From contig JADIYW010000016.1 in the NCBI GenBank assembly GCA_016705125.1, positions 1-64,000 on the forward strand: DNA of 64,000 bases, in the 5' to 3' direction. Numbering within the stretch: position 1 is the first letter of the stretch; each line of letters begins with the position of its first letter. Position numbers and translations under genes: made by a program. This DNA comes from Bacteroidota bacterium. GTDB taxonomy: Bacteria; Bacteroidota; Bacteroidia; Chitinophagales; JADIYW01. This document shows positions 58,204 through 64,000 of the stretch, piece after piece. The notes beneath the pieces were generated by a model. The model was not told the origin of the DNA. It ran no database searches and worked only from the letters and a program-made list of their open reading frames with translations.

Positions 58204-58211
58204 TATATTTG
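58204..58211 (+). promoter_or_regulatory. TAnnTTTG -7 element before metX
   Basis: TATATTTG is an exact match 7 bases before the metX ATG, implying an extremely short leader. The -33 region is poorly conserved. Confidence 0.5.
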
Positions 58212-58218
58212 CGCAATA

Positions 58219-59235
58219 ATGGCACAATTTGTATATAAATGTGAGCAACCTTTTGAGTTGGAAAGTGGCAAATCATTGCTTGAAGTGGAAATTGCGTATA
58301 CCACCTTTGGAACGTTAAATGCCGATAAAAGTAATGTAGTATGGATTTGTCATGCCTTTAGTGCCAATTCTGACCCATCGGAATGGTGGCCAGGAATGGT
58401 AGGAGAGGGTAAATATTTCGACCCTAAAACTTATTTTATTGTTTGTGCCAATATTTTGGGTTCCTGTTACGGAACAACTGGCCCATTAAGTATAAATCCA
58501 GCTACAAAACAACCTTATTATGGTGATTTCCCTGTAATTACCATACGAGATATTGTAAAAGGATTAGATTTGGTTCGAGTACATCTGAAAATTGAAAAAA
58601 TCTATTTCGGACTTGGTTTCTCCATGGGGGGACAACAATTATTGGAATGGGTAATTGAAAAACAAAGCTGTTTTGAAAATATACTATTGGGCGCAACGAA
58701 TATAAAACATTCACCTTGGGGAATTGCATTTAATGAAAGTCAAAGGCTAGCAATAGAAGCGGATTCCACATTTGGAAACCCATCATCCGATGCAGGAAAG
58801 GCTGGAATGATGGCTGCCCGTTCGATAGGATTGATTTCGTATAGAAATTATCAGGCATATTGCAAAACACAACCAGAGCCTTCGAATGATAATTTCGATG
58901 ATTTCAAAGCATCTAGTTATCAAAAATACCAAGGAGAAAAATTAGCAAAGCGATTTAATGCTTATACATACTGGATACTGTCGAAAGCAATGGATAGCCA
59001 CAATATTCTGCGAAAAAGAAGCAATAATCCAAGCGATGTATTGTCGCAAATAAAAGTGAATACAATGGTTTTGGGAATCAATTCTGATTATTTGTTTCCA
59101 CTTACCGAGCAAAAAGTTTTGGCTTATAATATTCCTGGCAGTCAATTTATAACCATAGATTCGGAATTTGGACATGATGGTTTTTTACTTGAATTTGAGC
59201 AAATAAAGGTTGTTTTGGATGATTTTTTGAAATAG
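58219..59235 (+). CDS. metX: homoserine O-acetyltransferase
   Basis: 338 residues, alpha/beta-hydrolase-fold MetX. N-part ESGKSLLEVEIAYTTFGTLNADKSNVVWICHA; catalytic Ser 135 in GFSMGGQQ; Asp 290 in LGINSDYLFP; His 319 in FGHDGFLLE. NILGSCYGTTGP is diagnostic. It transfers the acetyl group of acetyl-CoA to homoserine; the product feeds MetY encoded just upstream. Some MetX relatives use succinyl-CoA; this cannot be decided here. Confidence 0.93.
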   Translation: MAQFVYKCEQPFELESGKSLLEVEIAYTTFGTLNADKSNVVWICHAFSANSDPSEWWPGMVGEGKYFDPKTYFIVCANILGSCYGTTGPLSINPATKQPYYGDFPVITIRDIVKGLDLVRVHLKIEKIYFGLGFSMGGQQLLEWVIEKQSCFENILLGATNIKHSPWGIAFNESQRLAIEADSTFGNPSSDAGKAGMMAARSIGLISYRNYQAYCKTQPEPSNDNFDDFKASSYQKYQGEKLAKRFNAYTYWILSKAMDSHNILRKRSNNPSDVLSQIKVNTMVLGINSDYLFPLTEQKVLAYNIPGSQFITIDSEFGHDGFLLEFEQIKVVLDDFLK

Positions 59236-59354
59236 TAGCTTTATACTTTTTAAACAATATTAGCGCACATTTTTTATTTACTATTTTTTATTTTTTAAAT
59301 TTAACCAATATACATTTCTGAAGAAGATTTAAGAAATAATGCTAATATTTATTG

Positions 59355-60533
59355 ATGGATAAAAAGACACAATTTTTAGATAAAATAAAAGAAAGTATTG
59401 CAAAAAATACTTTTATAAAAATGAATTTCTCGGCTTATTTTGGCGCAGAAATAGGTCTAAAAAATGCCTATTTAAAACCAATAATACTTAAGGAAAAGTT
59501 ACAATTCCAATGTGTTTATAGATTTAAAACTAGAGATATAACCAAAAATTTTAGTCAGATTGATTGTATGCAATTAATAGAACAATTTTTAAATAAGGAA
59601 TTTAAAAATGCAGTTTTATTTACAACAGAAAATGATTGGAATTATGAGAATATTAATGAAGAAAAAATAGTACTTAAAAAAGTAAAACCAAGTATCAAAG
59701 ATAAATTATCGTTAAAACACGATAAAGAAAAAAATAGAATTATTATAGCTGAAGGCAAACACTATTTGCAACAATTGGAGATTACTAATAAGGATGGATT
59801 GGTATTAAAAAATGCGCAAGATAAATATCGACAAATAAATAGATACGTTGAAATATTGCGTCCACTAATAGATGAGGTGGCTTCGGATGATATTTTGAAA
59901 GTAGTGGATATGGGTGCTGGAAAAGGATACCTAACTTTTGCATTATATGATTATTTGGTGAATGTAGCAAAGCGGAAAACCGAGGTAAGTGGAATTGAGT
60001 TTCGGCCTGATATGGTAAAATTATGTAACCAAATAGCAATGGATTCAGATTTTAAGGATTTGAAATTTGAGGAAGGTACAATCCAGTCTTATGAATGTGA
60101 TAGTTTAAATGTTTTAATTGCTTTGCATGCTTGCGATACTGCCACCGATGAGGCGATTTTTAAAGGGATTACAAAATCAGCAGATTTAATAGTTGTTGCA
60201 CCATGTTGCCATAAACAAATAAGGCGTGAAATGGAAAAGGGTAAACCAGCCAATGACCTTGATTTTTTATTAAAGCACGGCATTTTCTTAGAACGTCAAG
60301 CCGAAATGATCACTGATGGTATTAGAGCACTAATCTTGGAGTATTTTGGCTATAAAACAAAAATTTTTGAATTTATTTCTGATGTTCATACTCCAAAAAA
60401 CATAATGATTACGGCTCAAAAGCTGACAAAAAACAAGGTAGATAAAGCAGCAATTTTAGAAAAAATTAAAACAACCAAAGCTTATTTTGGAATTGAAACC
60501 CACTATCTCGAAACCTTGATTGATTTGGAGTAA
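59355..60533 (+). CDS. SAM-dependent methyltransferase with CCHK motif (Methyltransf_32-like)
   Basis: 392 residues from ATG 59355; a TTG just before it is less likely. The N-terminal 170 residues form a substrate domain (QCVYRFKTRDITKNF, LSLKHDKEKNRIIIAEGKHYLQQLEI). The SAM motif is VVDMGAGKGYLTFALYDYL, then SGIEFRPDMVKLCNQIA and LIALHACDTATDEAI. VVAPCCHKQIRREM (PCCHK) is the typical late motif of this family, likely acting on RNA or protein. Substrate unknown. Single gene with 119 bases before it. Confidence 0.8.
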   Translation: MDKKTQFLDKIKESIAKNTFIKMNFSAYFGAEIGLKNAYLKPIILKEKLQFQCVYRFKTRDITKNFSQIDCMQLIEQFLNKEFKNAVLFTTENDWNYENINEEKIVLKKVKPSIKDKLSLKHDKEKNRIIIAEGKHYLQQLEITNKDGLVLKNAQDKYRQINRYVEILRPLIDEVASDDILKVVDMGAGKGYLTFALYDYLVNVAKRKTEVSGIEFRPDMVKLCNQIAMDSDFKDLKFEEGTIQSYECDSLNVLIALHACDTATDEAIFKGITKSADLIVVAPCCHKQIRREMEKGKPANDLDFLLKHGIFLERQAEMITDGIRALILEYFGYKTKIFEFISDVHTPKNIMITAQKLTKNKVDKAAILEKIKTTKAYFGIETHYLETLIDLE

Positions 60534-60651
60534 TGTGATAATGAATTGGTCGGAAAGGGGTATTTTTAGGTTATCGGCAAAATTTGCTTTCCACAATCCT
60601 AATCACCAATTACTAATTTCTATATACTATTTACTTAATACTAATAATCGA

Positions 60652-61248
60652 CTAATTACATTTCATCCCTTCTTCAGCAATGGTTTTGAGCCTTTCGTTC
60701 CAGATTGCACTGTCTTTTTTTAAATAAACAAGGTCGAATCGATACACTAAATTTTTGACCCAAACCAAGCTGACAAATTTATAGTTTGATTGATTGGGGT
60801 GGATGCCTTCAATCCTATAATAGTCTGATTCAAGCTGATTGTTTTCAATCCTAAATGATTCCTTTTCTAAGGTCGATTTTTCTTTATTATAAAAATAAAT
60901 TAGTGCGTGATTATTTTCATTTTTAAAGCATTGCAATGTTATTTTTTCATCCGTATCAGCATTTTTAATTGGCAAAAAGTCCATTTCTACATTCTTATTA
61001 TAACTTGCAAAAATGGAATTATTATCAATTTTATATTCATCTAATGGTAAATAAACACAGAAAATATAGCCTTTTGTATTTGAAAATAAGCTCAAATTAT
61101 TCAGTTTTTGAGCTTTTTGAGTATTTACCCATTCCTTTTTTGGTGGGTCATTTGCTTGTTTTGATGTACAATAACACAATAGAAATGGTATTAACCACAC
61201 AAATAACTTGAAAAAAACATAGTGCTTTTTAAGGATAATTTTTCGCAT
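60652..61248 (-). CDS. lipoprotein of unknown function, 198 residues
   Basis: N-terminal lipoprotein-type signal (FFKLFVWLIPFLLCYC). The mature part alternates charged and hydrophobic residues (LQCFKNENNHALIYFYNKEKSTLEKESFRIENNQLESDYYRIEG; YKFVSLVWVKNLVYRFDLVYLKKDSA). No family recognised. It is convergent with the methyltransferase gene; the gap between them holds TACTAAT words at 60610-60657 but no clear terminator. Confidence 0.7.
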   Translation of the reverse strand: MRKIILKKHYVFFKLFVWLIPFLLCYCTSKQANDPPKKEWVNTQKAQKLNNLSLFSNTKGYIFCVYLPLDEYKIDNNSIFASYNKNVEMDFLPIKNADTDEKITLQCFKNENNHALIYFYNKEKSTLEKESFRIENNQLESDYYRIEGIHPNQSNYKFVSLVWVKNLVYRFDLVYLKKDSAIWNERLKTIAEEGMKCN

Positions 61249-61353
61249 AAAGTATAAAATTAATCAAAGTTTCTATTATTTTTTCCTTATATGATTGTTT
61301 TAGAGCAATTATACATTAAATTTATGCCTAAATTGGGAAATAATTTTTAAAAA

Positions 61354-62181
61354 ATGGCGCCAAATACACCTAAATTCTTAAAGTTTCTGCAAAGTAAAGA
61401 AATTGGAGAATATATAAAGCATTTTCCGAATAATGTGGGATCAAGTGGCTACGATCCTTGGGGTTTCAATCTGAAGGGCGTAAAAAATATCCTGCCATTA
61501 AGTAAATTTCTTTATGATTCATTTTTTAGGGTAGAGGCTTCAGGTCTTGAAAACATCCCTAAAGAAGGTCGTTGCTTGATAATTGGCAACCATAGTGGAC
61601 AATTGCCATTAGATGGAATGTTAGTCGGACATGCATTGTTAACAAATCCTAATGGTTCGAGGGCACCAAAAGCGATGATTGAAAGATTTTTGCCTACAGT
61701 GCCTTTCATCGGAAATATGCTTAATTCTTTAGGTGCCGTTATTGGCGATCCAGTGAATTGCGAAAGGATGTTGAATATGGAGGAGGCAATAATTGTTTTT
61801 CCAGAAGGGGTAAGAGGGTCGGGAAAAACTTTTCAAAATAGATATAAATTGCAACGATTTGGGTCGGGTTTCATGCATTTAGCAATGAAACATAAAACGC
61901 CAATTATTCCTGTAGGAATCGTAGGTTGTGAGGAATCTATTATTTCAATTGCTGATATAAAGCCCTTGGCAAAATTGCTTGGAATGCCTTATGCACCTTT
62001 AATTTTTCCAGCTGTACTGCCTACAAAAGTATATTTGCATTTTGGAAAACCAATGTATTTTAATCCAAAAACTAAGGATTATCGCGAAACGGAAGCCAAT
62101 CAAAATGTAATTATTGTAAAAGAGGAAATAAAAAATTTAATAGATTTAGGATTAACAAAAAGAAAAGCCATATTTGAATAA
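61354..62181 (+). CDS. lysophospholipid acyltransferase, PlsC-like (first copy)
   Basis: 275 residues. Catalytic block IIGNHSGQLPLDGMLVGHALL: the His and Asp are six residues apart, not four as in E. coli PlsC, a spacing also found in the neighbouring paralogue. The phosphate-binding motif is IVFPEGVRGSGKTFQNRYKLQRFGSGF, followed by TPIIPVGIVG. It begins a three-gene unit: the stop TAA overlaps the ATG of the SDR gene (TAATG). Likely acylates a lysophospholipid or related lipid on the inner membrane. Confidence 0.87.
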   Translation: MAPNTPKFLKFLQSKEIGEYIKHFPNNVGSSGYDPWGFNLKGVKNILPLSKFLYDSFFRVEASGLENIPKEGRCLIIGNHSGQLPLDGMLVGHALLTNPNGSRAPKAMIERFLPTVPFIGNMLNSLGAVIGDPVNCERMLNMEEAIIVFPEGVRGSGKTFQNRYKLQRFGSGFMHLAMKHKTPIIPVGIVGCEESIISIADIKPLAKLLGMPYAPLIFPAVLPTKVYLHFGKPMYFNPKTKDYRETEANQNVIIVKEEIKNLIDLGLTKRKAIFE

Positions 62182-63119
62182 TGGAAAGTCAAACTAGAAA
62201 AAAAATATTAGTTACAGGTGCTGGTGGAGCGCTTGCAAAAAAAGTAATTAATAAGCTAAAAACTAAATATACCATTGTTGCGGTAGATTTTAGAACGGAG
62301 ATTGATTTGGGTATTCCTGTAATCAGCTATAAAGTAGATTTTAATAAAAGGATTTTTGAAGATATCTTCAGAGAGCATAAATTTGATGGTATTATTCATT
62401 TAGGCAGAATTGGTTCAACAGAATCGGATCGTTTTAATCGATATAATGCAAATGTAATTGGCACGAGAAAATTACTTGATTTGGCCAAAAAATATAATGT
62501 ACCACGCAATTTAATTTTGTCTACCTATTTTGTGTATGGTGCTAGTCCTTATAATCCATCTTTATTGGATGAAAAAACACCATTAAAGGCATCTGAATTG
62601 ACGATGGATTTGGTGGATTCGGTAGAATTGGAAAATTTGGCGAATATTTATTTATATAAATATCCTGAACTTAATTTAACCATATTACGTCCATGCAATG
62701 TAGCTGGGCCAGGTGTTCGAAACACTTTTTCAACATTATTAAGTGAAAAAAATGCGCCTGTTGTAATGGGCTTTAACCCCTTAATGCAATATATTCATAT
62801 CGATGATATGCGTGATGCCGTTTGTTTGGCTTTTGAAAAAAATAAACCAGGGATTTATAATGTGGCTCCTGAGGATTATATAGCTTTCCAAGATGCCGTG
62901 AAGTTAAGTGGTTGCAATAAAATTTATATACCATCCATTCCACCAATTTTAACAGAACGAATTGCAAAGTTTATGAAATGGAAATCCTTTCCAGCCCATT
63001 TAATCAACTATTACAAATTTCCAGTTATAATTGATGGAAGCCTTTTTTCAACCACTTTCAATTGGAAACCCATCAAAACACTTGATGAAATATTTAGCTA
63101 TTACAGAGGTTTAAAATAA
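62181..63119 (+). CDS. NAD-dependent epimerase/dehydratase-like SDR, catalytic Tyr/Lys not conserved
   Basis: 312 residues, extended SDR. The Rossmann motif is ILVTGAGGALAKKVINKL; DGIIHLGRIG, STYFVYG and LTILRPCNVAGPGV follow. In place of the usual Y-x-x-x-K I read DLVDSVELENLANIY, where the aligned residues look like Asp and Ser. MQYIHIDDMRDAVCLAFEK and GIYNVAPEDYI are the normal late motifs. It may bind NAD without classical SDR catalysis, or act as a partner of the acyltransferases on either side (overlap of 1 base upstream, 7-base gap downstream). Confidence 0.83.
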   Translation: MESQTRKKILVTGAGGALAKKVINKLKTKYTIVAVDFRTEIDLGIPVISYKVDFNKRIFEDIFREHKFDGIIHLGRIGSTESDRFNRYNANVIGTRKLLDLAKKYNVPRNLILSTYFVYGASPYNPSLLDEKTPLKASELTMDLVDSVELENLANIYLYKYPELNLTILRPCNVAGPGVRNTFSTLLSEKNAPVVMGFNPLMQYIHIDDMRDAVCLAFEKNKPGIYNVAPEDYIAFQDAVKLSGCNKIYIPSIPPILTERIAKFMKWKSFPAHLINYYKFPVIIDGSLFSTTFNWKPIKTLDEIFSYYRGLK

Positions 63120-63126
63120 AAGAACA

Positions 63127-63966
63127 ATGGCTAGAAATAAATTCATAGAAAAGGCAATTATCCTTAATGAAAATAGGGTAGAGGATTTGGAAAAACTAAT
63201 AAATACTTTTCCCAAACCAGCTGGTTCGTATGGCTACGATGCCTGGGGATTTAATATAAAAGGATTGAAACCATTTTTGACAGCCGGAAAATGGATGCAT
63301 GATAATTTTTTTAGAGTTGTAACCCATGGACTTGAAAATATACCTAAGGATGGTCGTGTTTTAATAATTTCTAACCATAGCGGACAGCTCCCGTTTGATG
63401 CTATGATGTTAGGCTATGCATTAGTAACCAACCCACATGCACCCAGAGCACCTAAAGGAATGATGGAATTTTTCGTTCCAAAAGTGCCATATATTTCTTC
63501 TTGGTTTAGTCAATGGGGCGGAATAGTAGGCGATCCGGAAAACTGTAAAAGATTATTGCAGAAAGAAGAAGCCATTTTGGTATTTCCCGAAGGCTCGCGT
63601 GGTATTTCGAAGCCGAATAGTAAAAAATACCAGCTCGAAAGGTTTGGAAATGGGTTTATGAGGATGGCGTTAGATAATAATACGCCTATTATTCCTATAG
63701 GTATGGTTGGATTTGAAGAGTCGATGATCAGAATAGGAGAAATAAAACCGTTGGCAAAAATGTTTAAATTGAGTGTTTTTCCAATACTCGCTCCCATTTT
63801 ATTGCCCACAAAAGTGATAATAAATATTGGTGAACCTATGTATTTCAAACAAGATGGACATACACCTGAATATTTATTGGATGAAAAAGTAAATAAGGTA
63901 AAGGCAGAAATTAATAAGCTGATAAAAAAAGGTTTGAGTCAGCGGACTTCCCTTTTTGAGAAATAA
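63127..63966 (+). CDS. lysophospholipid acyltransferase, PlsC-like (second copy)
   Basis: 279 residues, a paralogue of the gene at 61.4 kb. Shared signatures: GSYGYDAWGFNIKGLKPFL near the start, ENIPKDGRVLIISNHSGQLPFDAMMLGYALV, and ILVFPEGSRGISKPNSKKYQLERFGNGFM. The whole chain aligns with the first copy, including the tail KGLSQRTSLFEK against LGLTKRKAIFE. Ends 34 bases before the right edge; the last bases include ATGAATACAAAC, perhaps the start of another gene, too short to judge. Confidence 0.87.
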   Translation: MARNKFIEKAIILNENRVEDLEKLINTFPKPAGSYGYDAWGFNIKGLKPFLTAGKWMHDNFFRVVTHGLENIPKDGRVLIISNHSGQLPFDAMMLGYALVTNPHAPRAPKGMMEFFVPKVPYISSWFSQWGGIVGDPENCKRLLQKEEAILVFPEGSRGISKPNSKKYQLERFGNGFMRMALDNNTPIIPIGMVGFEESMIRIGEIKPLAKMFKLSVFPILAPILLPTKVIINIGEPMYFKQDGHTPEYLLDEKVNKVKAEINKLIKKGLSQRTSLFEK

Positions 63967-64000
63967 TTTTCCTCGATGAATACAAACAAAAATTATGTAA

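Noticed and set aside
1..64000. tRNA, rRNA, CRISPR arrays, insertion sequences
   Set aside because: I found no cloverleaf with a TTCGA arm, no regularly spaced repeats and no transposase motif in the window; short or divergent RNAs could be missed by eye.

Overview
The window is AT-rich DNA from a member of the Bacteroidota. The evidence is type IX secretion sorting domains (type A 'PNP' tails and a gliding-motility type B tail), a PorP/SprF protein, SusC-like/outer-membrane barrels, LytS/LytTR signalling, TAnnTTTG -7 promoter elements and no Shine-Dalgarno sites. The exact order cannot be fixed from sequence alone; a Chitinophagales/Sphingobacteriales-like environmental genome is my best guess.

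Layout. 1-14 kb: broken genes for lysine 6-aminotransferase, HemJ, two tandem M43 metalloproteases, a lipoprotein, DUF3667, a KilA-N protein and an outer-membrane barrel, then NYN/OST-HTH, DUF4919 and Dabb genes on the minus strand. 14-21.5 kb: a compact plus-strand cluster of mostly unknown exported proteins (RCC1-repeat lipoprotein, paired lipoproteins, PH/GRAM-like membrane proteins) ending in a repeat-rich T9SS substrate. 21.5-30.4 kb: LytS/LytTR two-component pair, MscL, DUF4126, glycine dehydrogenase GcvP, an MFS transporter and an EVE protein. 30.4-39.3 kb: a giant Ig-like adhesin of about 2,400 residues followed directly by a PorP/SprF-OmpA fusion, a probable secretion/anchoring pair. 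39.3-53.7 kb: membrane and barrel proteins, a methyltransferase, penicillin acylase, an acetate kinase-PduL fusion, aquaporin, DinB-like and DUF4258 proteins, a GlcD/GlcF-like (YdiJ) oxidoreductase, a Bro-N/Fic fusion and a lipoprotein. 53.7-64 kb: a structured intergenic element, a T9SS-exported serine hydrolase, a word-repeat block, a GDXG esterase, MetY and MetX (homocysteine synthesis), a methyltransferase, and a PlsC-SDR-PlsC lipid operon.

Many genes, above all in 1-14 kb and around 23.7-31.5 kb, carry single-base frameshifts, usually in homopolymers, after which the conserved protein continues in another frame. That pattern points to very recent indels, most simply consensus errors of a long-read or low-coverage assembly, though true decay of some 1-12 kb genes cannot be excluded.

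The items most worth a second look are the single-chain AckA-PduL enzyme, a family of intergenic blocks built from the same short words in shuffled order, a hairpin-rich element at 53.9 kb, the Bro-N/Fic fusion with its C-terminal inhibitory motif, the KilA-N cassette with a promoter palindrome and a 3' attC-like hairpin, and an SDR lacking its catalytic dyad between two acyltransferases.
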